DNA of 64,000 nt from Phaseolus vulgaris (lineage: Eukaryota > Streptophyta > Magnoliopsida > Fabales > Fabaceae): assembly GCF_000499845.2 (NCBI RefSeq), contig NC_023749.2, positions 715,030 to 779,029 of the forward strand, given 5' to 3'. The notes under the pieces are model-generated. The model did not search any database and had not been told where the DNA came from. It worked only from the letters and a program-made list of their open reading frames with translations. The position numbers and the translations under genes are program-made. Shown piece after piece: positions 37,871 to 51,618 of this stretch (positions are counted from its first letter, which is position 1; every line of letters starts with the position of its first letter).

Positions 37871-39438
37871 ATTTTGAACCAGTCATGAAAAATATTTTTC
37901 TGTTTCAAAAGCATATTTATGCACATAAATCTTTATTGTCAATTTATATAATTCTTAATTATATAATATATACATTTATGGCTTCGTATATCTTCTATAT
38001 TTTAGATATTATATCTTCTTGTCTGTTCGTGTTGTGTTTGTACTACATATATTATGTTATATTATGTTTGTAATATGAAAAATGTGTTCCATGAATCATT
38101 ATCTTTTAGTAATAAAGGGTGTGGGGGAATTACAAGTGGCCGCAGCTAATGAGAAGGCAGCACACAAGTTGTTGATCAGTCCACTGTTCTATGTTACTTT
38201 CCTATCCAGTTTTATTTTTAAATAATTTCTGTATATAATTTTTAATGATATTATCATAGTTAATGCATATTTTAGTTTACAATAAATCTTTAATGATATT
38301 GTCAAGTCACGTGTAATCTGGTAAAGTTATTATAATAAAATATTGTAGGCATCAAATATCAACGCCAAACCCTCAAACATGTTAGCGATTCTAATATCAA
38401 ATGGAAATAAATAATAAAAGGAAGTAAGAAAAATAGATGTTTTGATGTTAGCGATTCTAATAGCGATTCTAATATGTTTCGCCTTTGTTTAAGCAAATAA
38501 GAACCTATCTTATTAGGTATCTTCTTTTTTACTATTTTGTTGCATGATTTATTGTTGGATTTTTTCATTGGTTTTAGTTCAATTTTGATTAGTATGTACC
38601 AACTATTCCACTAACTCCATATTTTTTTATTACAATATAAGCTAATTTTTATGACAAAAATATTTTAAATTAAACGGATATTGTTGAAATGCTTTCTCCA
38701 TTTTCATATAATGAACATAAAGGGGCTCCTTTTAAATGAGATTTGTGTTTTTTTGCATTCTAGTTTTTTTTTTCCATAATCTTTTAAAATAGATGTTATA
38801 AATGTCAATTATTTTGTTATAAGTTATGGACATTGCCGTTGTATTTAATCAACTCTGTAACTATGGGTATTATTCGTTTACAATAAAATGGTGTCGTGAA
38901 TACTTCAGAGGTACAATAAAATATATTTTTCAATCAATAATAAATAATGAAATTTAAGTGTAATTATACTTTAAAAAATATTCCCTTATATTATGATGGT
39001 GATGATTCAACAACATAAATAATGATTATGAGAATAGTAATATAAGTGATTTGACCTAATACAACCTAATTATATTTGTTTGGAATTTAATTGAGTTAAG
39101 TTTTATTTACTATATTCAAATAAAATTGAATTGTACAATGAGTTCGTATATTTCAAATCTAATGACCCTAATTTAACTTTTATATAATAAATGTATAACA
39201 AAAAATATAAATATATAATAAAAATACAATTCTATTATAATTATTTTATTTTATCGTATGCATAGTATTTATAATGTATTACAAGTATTGTTATTGCTTT
39301 TGAAACTAAGAAATATTGCAAATATTTATTTTGGCATATTTTTTGTAATTTTTTTTTTCAATCATTCAATTTTCATTTTAAATCAAACCTAATCCAAATA
39401 TTGGGGTGAAGTTGAGTTGAATTTATATAATATATGTA

Positions 39439-39463
39439 ATATATATATATATATATATATATA
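39439..39463. repeat. (TA)n microsatellite
   Basis: Short uninterrupted TA run. Confidence 0.9.
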
Positions 39464-42400
39464 ATTTAACTTCAATTGAATTAAAATTAATTAGGTTAGG
39501 ATGAAAATTAAATTAAACTTTACTCAATCCGAACCACTCAAACCTATAATAATGATATTAATAAATTAATAATTATGACGATATTAATTTTGTTATTATT
39601 AATAATTCTTATTAGATGTATCATGAGTATTCACACTCTTCAACATGCAATGGATATGTTAAACAAACTCAATATTGCTTAAATTTGTTAAATATTATGC
39701 AATATTAAATTGACAGAACATTCTCATGCCTAGGAGATAAAAGAAAAATACTCTGTTATTTTTCACTAGATTTAATATTTTTAAAGGTAGAGAACTTTGT
39801 GCTTAACTGAGTTATAAGTTTGGATTCATTACAAACACTATTAATATATTATATATTTAAATACTATATTTGTATTTTAAAAAAAGAATGTTATCTAAAA
39901 GATAGTAAAGATCATAAAATACGTTGTTGTTATGATAATATATTAAATTAATTTGTATAAAATGAAATATTTATTATAAAGAAGTTAAAACAATTTAAAA
40001 AATATTTTCTATCTTAATTATAATTACAAACATTATGATTTATATCTGTCATAAGAATATGACAGTTAATATTACAAGTGCCATAGAAAGTTTGTTAACG
40101 TTACATTTTTTTAATAATAATTTGGATTAACTGATATAGAAAAATATTATTTACTATAAACTATGTATAACAACACAAAAAAAATGTAAAAGAATGATTT
40201 TTTTTTTCAATAATAAAAACTAATTTCTCACAATAACTCAACAAACAAGTAAATTTTTAGAAGAAATAGCAAATTAAGGTTTTTCAAATTTCCAAATTGA
40301 TGTTGTGGTTATGTCATGTGATTAACAAGACTCTTAATAATAAGATTTGAGAATGAATTGAAGTTGAGAAAGAAGAGAAACAGTGAGAAAATATGAGAGG
40401 GAGTAATTTTCTTCTCTTTCTAAAGTCACTTCTTATATGCTACTTTTATCTTTTATCTTTTTCACCTAACTATTAGGTTAAAAATAACAAATACCCACTG
40501 AAAATCTAATTCTGACCATTACATACAATATAATTTGATTACTTTAATTATTAGGAGAATCTTCACTTTAGTTAGATTCTCTTAATTTAAAAACAAAATT
40601 GGAAGGACATTACATATAATCTAACTTTTGCAATTTACTAACAAAATAGTTTTATATTGTTTTAAGATTTCAAAAGTTAAAACGTTTATATCATAACTTA
40701 TACTTTTATTATACTACTAACTTTTATATCAGTGTGAGACATTTATCTCCATTCCTTTAAAATAGTTTGTCATGTTATCAAATATAAGTATATTTATAAA
40801 ACTTTTTAGTAACAATTTTGAAAAATTGCCATTATTATTTTATGAAAAACATGATTCTCAGGTATCAACAAATATATCAATGATATTTAGAATAAATAAT
40901 ATAAAATTAATAAAGTTTAAAATTAAATACTTATTTGAACTAAGTGTAGTTCTAAAGATTATTAGAAATAATGTATGTATAAAAATTAGAAGATAATGAA
41001 GATGAAATGGAGTCTCTACAAATAAATATTACTTGACAATTTATTTCAATAAAACGTAAAGAAAAAAAATACATTTGCATGTAAACAAATATTTTTAGTG
41101 AAACTCAAAGCTAATAACATATATAAAGCATGACTATTTATTAAATAGTATATGCATACAAGTTACTTTATCCGTCAATTTTTTATCAATTATCAAAGAT
41201 TAAATTTATTGTGTATTCTTATGTCCATAATGATTAATGAAGATTAATTTTTGTAATAACTTGATGTGAAAAATGCATATGCGTTTTTTAACAAAGAATT
41301 CTTAGGAAGAGTTATATATAAACTTTTCACCAGAGTTAATCGTAAAATAAGTTTTTAAGTTGAAAAAAAGTCCTTCTATGAATCAAAGTAATGTCTTATA
41401 ATTTGGAAAACTATCTTCAATGATGAAATTTTATTAATATAAGTCAAACAATTCAAACGAAATCTTATAAATCTCATTTATAAGTAATATAGAATGGAAA
41501 CCTAAACCACATATTAATTATATTTTAATATGTTAATTATATAATTCTGATCCAATAAGTCTTTAAGAATGAAATGAGAGCATTAAAAAAATATTTTGAT
41601 GTTGAATTTGAGATGAATTTTTTTGGACAACTTAAATGTTTTTGTAGGAATTAAGGTGACAATGTTAAAATAGAAGAACATCCTTTCAGGTTAAAAATAA
41701 GTAATATACCTTTTAATCAAAACATATATATGATTGTTTCTTAAAGTGTATAAATGAATTATAACTCATTTTTCCTATAAATTAAGTATTGAAATTATTA
41801 TTTGTGATTGATTAACATTTTCTACAATTAATTAATATTATTTTGATAAAGATTTTTTGATTTAATGAGGAAAGACAAAGGAAGAGATAAATAATTAAAA
41901 TGTATAAAATGTGTTGGATATTAATTTCATCCCAACATAATAGTACAAATTATCTAGTAAAATTTATTAAATAATCTATATTTAGACTATGGACTTAAAC
42001 TGTCATTATTTATATATTACTCTTAGTATCTAGTGTAGTATATCTTTAGGTTATAGTAAGTTTTGGCTACACTTCAACTCTCACTTTATTAAAACTTGAT
42101 TTAAGTTTTTCTTTTCAACCTGTTTAGAGTGTCTGATAATATCAGTGTCGTTTGAAGACTCATGACTCTCAAGTGAGACTATTATTCGTGCAACCTCTAT
42201 TTTGGTTCACTTAACTGACTACGTAGTAGTTATATAAGGAGTTAATTATCATTTAATAAAGAATAACTCTTGTGTTTTACACAAGATCAAGAATTTGTCC
42301 TATCGACTTTGATTGTCTTATATTTTGTCTGGTTGTCAATGCCGATCTCGAATATAGATGAAGTATCTACAAAAGGCACATACGTTTAATCAGTCATTGA

Positions 42401-43095
42401 TGGTTGTGACGTTGATCAACCTATTTATAGGAGTAAGTTAGCTTATGTGCTTTTGGAGCTGTACTAATACGTTTTTTCGTAATTAATGTTCTGACACTAT
42501 GTATGGTTTTATCTCTACTTATTTTTTAAACTTGTCGGTTAGAGTATTAAATGAACTTTAAACAATTTAACTGTTTATAACTGAAAGGATCACTATTCAT
42601 GTGGTACAACTTTAATAAAAAAATTATATAATTTATTTTATAAAATAAAAATATCAACTAATTAATTTTCTTTACTAAAAAATTATTACAACAAACAAAA
42701 ATATTTCAATACAAGACCCAAATTATACATATTTATTTATTGAACTTGAAAGCAATAATATAAACTTTACATACTATAATTATTAAATACATAACTTTAA
42801 TTAACTAACCTATTTTCATCTTGAAATATTTGATTTCCTTTAAAATAGAATATTTTATATTGCATAAAATGGGATTGCATATTTTATATATGAAATACGT
42901 GCATACATGTGCTACTCTCTATTAAGGTCTTTAAAAGTCAGAGTAAATAAGTTTTTTTTGATTTTAGTTAAAAAAAAATTTTAGTTTAAATTTTTTATGT
43001 CATAAGTGTTAGAAAAAAAAAAAACTGTGTTGGAAAAATCAAGTATTAAAAAATTAGTCAAACAAAAAAGCGTGTTGGAAAAATCGGAAGGATAA

Positions 43096-43139
43096 TGGGC
43101 CTGGGCCTAGACTATTTAAAGGCTTAGCCGAGGCCCAGA
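43096..43139 (+). promoter_or_regulatory. Putative promoter of the PHD-finger gene
   Basis: Two overlapping TGGGCC motifs (43096-43107), a TATTTAA TATA-like box (43113-43119) and a GGCCCA (43132-43137) lie about 260-300 bp before the ATG. They are followed by a CT-rich leader. TGGGCC/GGCCCA (site II) elements are typical of housekeeping and growth genes in plants. Function is inferred. Confidence 0.45.
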
Positions 43140-43399
43140 TCGGCGCATCGCAATTGAATCGAATTGAATTGATTTCCTCTCTCCTTCGATTCCTCCTTCC
43201 TCGTCTCAGCGACGCCTAGTTACAGCACTCGCTTCTCAAATCCTACCCCTTTTTTTATTTATTTATTTTATATTTTCATTTAAAATTGCAATTCTCCAAT
43301 ATATATTTATTTATAAAAAAAGGAGAAGTAATTTTAGGAGGGGGAGCGATCCCCTAAACACGAAAATTGAAATCTAAATCTACAACAGCACAACACAAA

Positions 43400-46300
43400 A
43401 TGGCATTTCACGTAGCTTGTCCAATTACATGGTAATGCTCTATGCTATGCTAACGCTAAGCTATCTTTCTCCATTCCTTTCTTTATTTTTTTCCCCTCTT
43501 CTCTTCTCCTCCTTTTCGATTACAATAACCGGACTCTATTATATATATACACTTTCGCTTCACACTCTTGCCGTTTCGTTTTCTTTCTGTTGCGCTGTGC
43601 GTTTTCTGCAGTCGCCGAATCTGTTTCTGCGCGCTAGGGTTTCCGCGGGCGCTTCACGCACCGGACGACGGTTCCGCTGCCAATGGCTTCGCGCACGACG
43701 TCGCCGCGCTCCGCGACTTCCTCGCCGACACATGCAGGGACGATGTCACCGTTCAGGTTTCTGTCCCCAAGGTTCTGCCGCCGCCTCCGCCGCCGCCGGA
43801 CGGTCTTCCTCTCAACGCCGACGCGCTCGATGAGTCCGCCTCCATGAAGGCCAAGCGCATCGCGCTGCAGCGCAAGGGCGCCGCCGCCATGATCGCCGCC
43901 GAGGAGTACGCTCGCCGCTTTGAGTCTGGCGACGTTGTGGTGAGCCTTCTGTTCAATTTTTTGACTAGGAGTGTTTGCTGTTTTATGGAATTTAATTTCG
44001 TTGCTTCGTGTTAAATGCTGATTTTAGGTCACTGCCTGTTTGAATTTTGATGTTGAATGCATCATTGTCACTGTAGGGATTATTGTGGTTTTGGCATCTG
44101 CGTTGTGTTGAACATTGAGTACTGTTGTTGTTTTTCTGTATGTGTAGGTGTAGAAGTGATTTTAATTGTGGTGTTTTTTTTGTGTGCTGGGTCTTAATAA
44201 TGTGATGCTTGATTTAGCAGAATACTCCAGGAAATGTTACCGGAGAGGAGCAGGGGCAAGCCAATAGGAGCTATTGTCGAATTTGCAAGTGCGGAGAAAA
44301 TGAAGGAAGTGAGAAAGCTCAGAAGATGCTGTCCTGCAAAAGTTGTAGTAAAAAGTACCACAGGAACTGCTTGAGAAGTTGGGGTCGAAATAGAGGTGAG
44401 AAGTTGTATTTTGCTCATGTGTATGTCGGTGTGGTCTAACTGCTGTATATTCTCACGTTATGCGTTCCTTTATGGCAGATTTATTTCATTGGAGCTCATG
44501 GACCTGTCCTCTTTGCCGAATTTGTGAGGTAAGGAGTGGTGTGTGATGCTAATGGGCTTGTACTTTTCATGTATTGTTTGTTGGAAGGCTCATGTTAGTT
44601 GTGAAAATGGTTTCTGGCTTTGTAATTGATCATACTCTCCTCTAGCTATCTATTTTGCAAAGTATGTTTGTATCGCCCTCCCTAGAATGGAAGCAGCAGT
44701 GCTCTAACACCAGTGGTAGTTAATGTTATTTCCTTGATTATGTGGTTTGCATATCATATACTTTTGTTATTGTAGCTTGACTTGAAATTTGATATTTATT
44801 TTTTGGCAATTGAATGAAATAGGACATTTTCTTTATCAGTATAGAATGGAAAGGTTTCTATGTGTATAACTTCTCTTTTGTTAATTACAACAAAGTCTTA
44901 TTTTATACCAGGTCCAATCATTGCCATTGGGATGTCTGCTGTCATTTAGTTTCATGTGTATATGTTTTATCTTGAAATTGTTAAGTTTGGAGATTATGGC
45001 ATTATGTGGTCATACGACTGAGGCATGTATTTTAGCAGTTCACTGTGACCCTAATAATAACCTGCTTTGTGTATATACTGGTTGATTTTAATGTCTTCAG
45101 AGGGTTACAACCCTTCTACACCACACCGTCTAAATATCCCTGAAATTCAGTTATTATTTTCATGTGAAGTGTTTAGAATAGCTGGCTTCTCATGTGCTTC
45201 ACCTTGATGTTCCATTGACACTGATGAATTTGATAAGTATCCAAGCCCAGGGGAACCCACCCTCAAAAGCTATCTATTAAGGGGGAAAAACCATACTCTT
45301 AACTACTACTACACCTGAGTATCCCATACTACTTGCTGTGGGACTTAGGCAACCTATAATACTTAAGTTCCTATCAAAATTGAATGTCTTTATAGAAAAG
45401 TTCCATATACCAGATGATATTTAACTAGTCTAACGCTTAATTTCATTCATCCAGGCTTGCAGAAGGACCGGTGATCCTAGTAAGTTCATGTTTTGCAAAA
45501 GGTGCGATGGTGCTTACCACTGTTACTGTCTGCAACCTCCTCATAAGGTAGAGTCTGTAACACTTAATAGCAAACTTAATATTGATTTTATACTTGGTAT
45601 TTTATTCTTTATTGTACATAATGCAGAGTGTTTGTAATGGGCCCTATTTGTGCACAAAACATGCAAGGTGTCACAGTTGTGGATCGAATGTCCCTGGAAA
45701 TGGACTAAGTGTGAGGTATGAATTCTGAATAGTTTAGCTTTTGCTTTGATTCTTACTGTTTTGAGGATTTATTGTGATATACCCTTCTGTTATGACTCTA
45801 TTGATGCTTATAGGAATTTGTAAGATGAAAGATAAGTTAGTTTTTTAGTCAAAGTCCATCTTCCTGGTTGAAACAAAGGAAAAAATTGACGTTTTCTTCT
45901 TCCAAGTATTACCCTCCTTTATTTTATGTTAACTGTATATCATCAACAGTTGCCTTTTTCTCTAAGAGTTACAGAAATGATAAGTGGTGCTTTGTTTAAT
46001 ATTTAACTCATGAATTTAAACACTTTATCTTCCTCACTTTTGAAGTATGTGACTGTATTTTCTTTTTTTAATGTCAGACATGTGCAAGCCTAATAGGATA
46101 CTCAAAGTAGTTTAAAGTTTTCTTTGTCTTTATGTTTTACACGGCTCCATAGCAGTTGATTCCTCCCTTTCCTTGCAGATTCATATTTTAATTCAGGGAT
46201 GGACTTACCATTCTTTCTTTGTTTCCTAAAAAATGTATAGGTGGTTTATGGCATACACAAACTGCGATGCATGTGGAAGATTATTTACAAAAGGGAACTA

Positions 46301-49300
46301 CTGTCCTGTTTGCTTGAAGGTTAGCATGTTAGCATCTCTGCTAATATTCCTTTCTTTAATGGTTTGCAGAATAAAATACAACCCTGCATCATTGGGGGAA
46401 GATCCTAGAACAATCTTCGAAGAAATTTCTTTCTATTTTGTGTGTGTATTAATTTTTCACAGAACTTATCTGCAGCCTTTCATATTTCATTTATGATATT
46501 TTGAACCATGAACCAAATTGAAAGACAGCTTGTGCACTCACCTGTGCATGCACGTTGGGTTTTTTTATTATTGTCTTGAAGTGTGATATAGGTTTGTACA
46601 AGGTCTCTTGTCCATCTCTAATATTACGCCGTAATTACTTGTATATAAGTGAATTTCATCTTGGCCTCTCTTCCTTATCTCTTTTTTCACCCACCCTGAA
46701 TACTAGGTCATATTTTGAAAAAGTAAAGAATGAGGGCCGAACAGGAGTTCTTAATGCTCACTGTATGTTTTTGATTTATTTTGTAGGTTTACAGAGATTC
46801 AGAATCAACACCAATGGTTTGTTGTGATACTTGCCAGCTCTGGGTACATTGTCAGTGTGATAATATCAGGTTAGTTTACCCCTCATATTTGTGAAGTTGG
46901 AATGCTTTTAATCTTTTATGTATCATATGGACTGTTTTTATGTGCAATTTTGGAATACGTGTTGAGGAACATTCTGCTGTTTTATTATGCTGTAGTGTAG
47001 ACATTGATTACATTTTAGTTAATGCCCGCTGTAGTAATAATGCCTGGTTGATTAGTATTTGGGCTTTAATCATGCAACTGTATATCTGGAATGGAAGGTA
47101 TTGTATGGTTTACTTGTTGTGCAATACACACTTAAATTGAAATTAACACTTCACTAAAGTAAGTTGCACTGTATCTATGAGTTACATACTTTGTTACACT
47201 TTTACAGATTAGTTTCTATGAATATTTCTGTTTCTAGTTTTTTATCAATATTTTTGTTTGAATGGTGTTCTTGTTGATTTGTCACGGCCTACTCTATAAA
47301 TCACGACTTCATTGGACTATGCCTGTTTTTGACAATGACATTAGTAGACTCTTGTTTTGGAATAAATGTTTTGCAGTGATGAAAAATATCACCATTTTCA
47401 AGTGGATGGGAATTTGCAGTATAAATGTCCCACATGTCGTGGGGAATGTTATCAGGTATGTGCTATATGCCTTCGATATATAATTACTTCTTTTTTGGTC
47501 CCCCATGGAAAAACGAGAGATAAGTAAACCTTGATCTTTTACTCTCTTTATCCCCCTTGTATGGATCTGTATGCTTCAGGTCAAGAATCCTGAAGATGCT
47601 GCACAAGAGATTTGGAGGAGAAGGAATGTTGCTGAGAGAGATTTGATTGCTAGCTTGAGGGCTGCAGCTGGTTTGCCTACTCAAGACGAGATATTTTCCA
47701 TTTCACCATTTTCAGATGATGAGGATAGTGGGCCTTTGAAATTAAAGAGTGAATATACCCGTTCCTTTAAGTTCTCCCTGAAGAATCTGGCCAATGACTC
47801 ACCAAAGAAGAAATCTTCAAGCAAAAAAACTGCTAAGAAAAAAGACTCTGAGTCATTTATGACTAATAAAATTGACACACACAATAGTTTTGAAGGACAC
47901 AGTGATGTTAAATCTTTGCATAGCTTAGACGATGATAAAAATGATGATATACAATCCCAGAGAAATGATGGTCTAGATGTTTACTCATCACCTGCTACTG
48001 GAAGCTTGAGTCAAACTGAAGCATCTTGCCCTATTATTCAACCGGGAATTTTGAAGCATAAGTTTGTTGATGAGGTGATGGTCAGTGATGAAGAGAAGAA
48101 ACCTAGAGTTGTTAGAATTAAAAGCAACAAGGCACATATTCTGGATAGTGAGGAGGAAAGTGGAAAACAGAGTGTTAAAACTCAGAATGTGAAGGGGAAG
48201 AAGTTGGTTATAAATTTGGGAGCCCGGAAAATTAATGTGGCCAGTTCCCCACGGTCTGATACGTCAAGCTGCCAAAAAGATCAAGATCTGGTGACTGTTA
48301 ATGGTATACATCTTTATGACTTGAGAAATAGTAATTGCGTGTTTAATTTTGTAAAAGTGGTACATGGCTTATTTTTCAGTCAATTCTTTCTCAAAGTTAA
48401 ATCATTGACCCATTTTAGACATTATTGGGGAGAAAACTTTTAATCTTCCTGTCAAATAATTGCTAATGTGTAACAACAATACAGTAACTGTTTGATTTCG
48501 ATCTGTTTTTTGTGTGTATATATGCATGTGTTCCTGAATGGTTTGATTGCTCTCTTTTGTGCTGTTTCTTTCCTCTTTCATTTTTGTGTGATTTTTCCCT
48601 TGATATTTTTTTTCAGGAAATGAAGATATAAGCCAATCCAAGAAGGGAGAAAAAATTGCGTTGGAGAGACAAGATGACACAGCTAGACATATTGATGGTA
48701 AAGGTATTCCCCCCACACCACAAACTTTGTTTATTGCCTTCCATTAATTTATCTTATGTTGACGTGGGTTCTCTTGAATACAAAATTGCCCGATGTTCAT
48801 GTGATCTTCAGGAAATAGAGTTGATTCTGGACAATCAAAAATTTTCAAGGTTTCGGGAAGGGAAGGAAATTTGATTAAGCTGGGAAAAGTTAAGCCAGAT
48901 GTTTCTGAATTCAACCTGACTGCCCGTAAAGGCAATATGTCTGATGGGCGTATAAAACCTAGTATTGATGGAATGATTGGTCAGGTTGGAATGAAAGCCA
49001 CATCAAGAGGTGAAAAGACATATTTGGGGAAGCAATCAGAAGGTAGCTCTGATGCAAATGAGGAGATAGATGACAACAATAACCGGACACCCTCGTATTC
49101 TTTGCCAAAAGATTCTAAACCTTTACTAAGATTTAAGTTCAAGAAACCCAGCATTGAAACTCAAAATTCTCCTCATAGGGAGGAGGAGAAGACAACAATC
49201 AAGGGCCAGAGGTCAAAAAGGAAGAGACCTTCACCTTTTAAAACATCATTTACTGAGTCTGAAGGAGTAAGTCAATCACATCAAGACAGTGCAATGGATG

Positions 49301-49672
49301 AGATCATGGATGCAAACTGGATTTTGATGAAATTGGGAAATGATGCAATTGGAAAGAGAGTTGAAGTTCATCAGACATCTGACAATTCTTGGTTAGTGCC
49401 TTCTATATGCCTTTTTGTATAGCAAACAAGTGGGATGATGCATCGTACACATTAGTTTTTTTATATGTATTTTCCCCCCCTTAGCAATATATTTCAGTTC
49501 ATGCTTCTTGACCTTCTCATTTTTGTTCAGGCACAAGGGAGTGGTTACTGACGTAGTTGAAGGCACTTCAAAGTTATATGTTGCATTAGACGATGGGAAA
49601 GTGAAGACCTTGGATCTCAGGAAACAGGGGGTCCGTTTTGTTCCTCAAAAGCAGAAGAGATCAAAGACATGA
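43400..49672 (+). CDS. Triple PHD-finger protein with Tudor-like C-terminus (846 aa, 13 exons)
   Basis: Exons: 43400-43431, 43612-43939, 44221-44395, 44479-44528, 45455-45547, 45627-45715, 46241-46319, 46787-46869, 47377-47455, 47580-48303, 48617-48703, 48812-49391, 49531-49672 (2541 nt, all phases agree, GT-AG). The start MAFHVACPITC is carried by a 32-base first exon. Residues about 138-195 (YCRICKCG to WTCPLCRIC), 196-246 (ACRRTGDPSKFMFCKRCDG, YLCTKHARCHSC) and 266-332 (CDACGRLF, PMVCCDTCQLWVHCQCDNIS, YKCPTCRGEC) form a Cys/His-rich cluster of PHD fingers resembling those of KMT2C/D-type regulators. Then come a basic/Ser-rich linker and, at about 785-840, a Tudor/SH3-like module (GKRVEVHQTSDNSWHKGVVT, KLYVALDDGK). 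Likely nuclear and a reader of histone tails. Arabidopsis homologues are At3g52100 and At3g08020 (from memory). Retention of the intron after 48303 would give a shorter protein. Confidence 0.93.
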
Positions 49673-51194
49673 ACTACTCTTGTCCACCACCCTTAGTAAT
49701 CATTTATTGTGGAGACTTTTCTTAATTGACTTTGAAGATTTTTCATCTTTGAGGCCTCTTACTGAATTTATATTCGTCGCCGCTCACATTGCCGCTGATT
49801 TTTGGGTGAAGCATTCTCGATTGGAGCAAACTTAGGTTTTCTAAGAATTAACCATTTACATCAGTCCTCTTTCTGGGCTTTAGGTTCTCTCGATTGCGAG
49901 TTAGATTTTTGTTGCTTTTTCTACATGTATCTGATTTCAAAGTAGATTCTACCTATGGTGTATAGGTCATCATTTCTGTAGAATAGATAAGTAAAGGCGA
50001 AGGTGTTAGCTGTATGATTAGTGTTGCTAGTTGTTTTTGTGAGTTCAAGGCTTCATGAATTGAGATATTTGTCTTGAAAGATGAAACTGTTGTCATGTTG
50101 TTAAAGTAGATGGTAGTTTACTTCTACCTTTTCGCCCTTCATATTTGCACATGCATCCACTAAGATTCTCCTTCAAAACAAATAGAAACAGGTGCTTGGG
50201 TAGGAACAAAACTCGATAATCAAGCACAGGTGAAGACGATTCTGAAAATTTAGGATAGTGTTGAATGTCTTGTGCTTTTGTACTAACTGTCAAAGTGGCG
50301 TGTCACTGCTATTATGTTAAAACCTTGTTGAAATGTACAGCTTATATTTCTGCTGCCCTAACCTGACAAATTAGATATGTTTTTGTCATTTTTAGTATTA
50401 CTATTACTCGTTTGCATAAAGTAGTGAAGGAAATTATAACTACTAGGAAGTTACAATTTTGTAGTGTTAAGTTTCAATTTTTTCCCATCACATGTAAGAG
50501 TATTTTTTATGCTAAATTAAAACGAAAATTTAGATGGAAATGAATATTGTAGATTGCAATTGTTTTAATGATTAGAATTGGACAATTTCTGATTGATGGA
50601 CAGTATTCAAATTTGTAAATTAATAATGTGTTAACATTAAATTTCACTCTTTCGCATGCTCTTTTTGTGCGAAGTCAATCCTTTAATTAGTTTTTTAATA
50701 CTTATTTTTAATATCTAATGATAACTATTTTTTATATTGAGATTAATGTTAAATGGTAAATGACTATCATTCCATTTAACATGTAGGTAAAAATCCCTTG
50801 GTTATGGTAAATGATGATATAGAAATCACAGACCTGATTACATTGTCAACATATTTTAAATAAAAACAATAAAAAATACTTGTTACTTTATATTATTTGT
50901 AATTTCTTAATCCATGGAGACATAAGCAATATGGTGAGAAAGATAACAATTTCATACCTAGTTAAAAAAAAATTAAACAGTAATAATTCAATTGGAAAGC
51001 ATAAGTAAAAAAGGAACTCAACTTAAATATCCAAATTATTAAGTATATGTTATATAAATAGAAACTCAATTATAAATATCCAAAGTCTATTATATAATGG
51101 AGTTTTTATCTACAGTGAGAACAAAATTCACCCACTCTTGTGTGGGCATATTTGTATCAACATAAATAATATTAATCCTTGGTTAGAATAACAA
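49673..51194. other. 3' flank of the PHD gene and intergenic DNA
   Basis: The first few hundred bases are the probable 3' UTR. The rest is AT-rich without a recognisable gene. Confidence 0.6.
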
Positions 51195-51475
51195 TGGGAT
51201 GCTTCTCTTTGCACCCCATTATTTTCGGAAAATATCATTTTACCCTTTTAAAAATAACTTCCAAAAATTCTTTTTGGAATATCTCCAGAACATATTTTCT
51301 AAAACATTAATTTATTCTGGAAATTAAAAAAATTGTTATGAAAAGGATATTCTGAAATATTTTTTCCCCTTCCAGTTTTCCTATTCTAAAAATACACTTT
51401 ACTTACAGAATCCTTATTCTGAAAACATAAATAAAATGTAGGAAATGTTCGGATGCAGGAAGAAATACCCGTAAT
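51195..51475. mobile_element. MITE-like element related to the 3.6 kb element
   Basis: The left end GGGATGCTTCTCTTTGCACC (about 51197) and the right end GGATGCAGGAAGAAATACCC (51451-51470) are imperfect inverted repeats. The interior repeats TTCTGGAAAT/ATTCCAGAA-like palindromic motifs, as in the 3.6 kb element. No ORF. It lies about 150 bp upstream of the RPB11 start codon, so it may form part of that promoter. Confidence 0.55.
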
Positions 51476-51618
51476 AATGGAGTGAGAAGTTTTGGGTTAA
51501 TGTTTATGGTAGAGGTGGGCCTGGCCCGTTTGAAGTGATGGTATTTGATTTGAAGAGTGGTAGAAGAAGGAAAGAAGAAGAAGAGACATAACATACAGAG
51601 AGAAGAAGAACTGAAGCT

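Larger units (their letters stand above)
35011..43080. other. Gene-free, very AT-rich DNA with repeat debris
   Basis: It contains a compound microsatellite (36072-36139), an 85-bp tandem duplication (37459-37625), a dispersed repeat shared with 9.9 kb (37740-37870) and a (TA)n run (39439-39463). No frame here has a recognisable protein signature; those of 60-75 codons are AT-rich chance frames. Parts near 36.2 kb and 42.0-42.5 kb look like degraded transposon ends, but I cannot classify them. Confidence 0.6.

Noticed and set aside
40772..40996. 74-aa AT-rich frame in the gene-poor region
   Set aside because: Composition of random AT-rich DNA, no neighbours or motifs.
43417..43833. 138-aa frame with Arg-rich end at the PHD gene start
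   Set aside because: Alternate frame of exon 2; the MAFHVACPITC start joined at 43431/43612 gives the family sequence.
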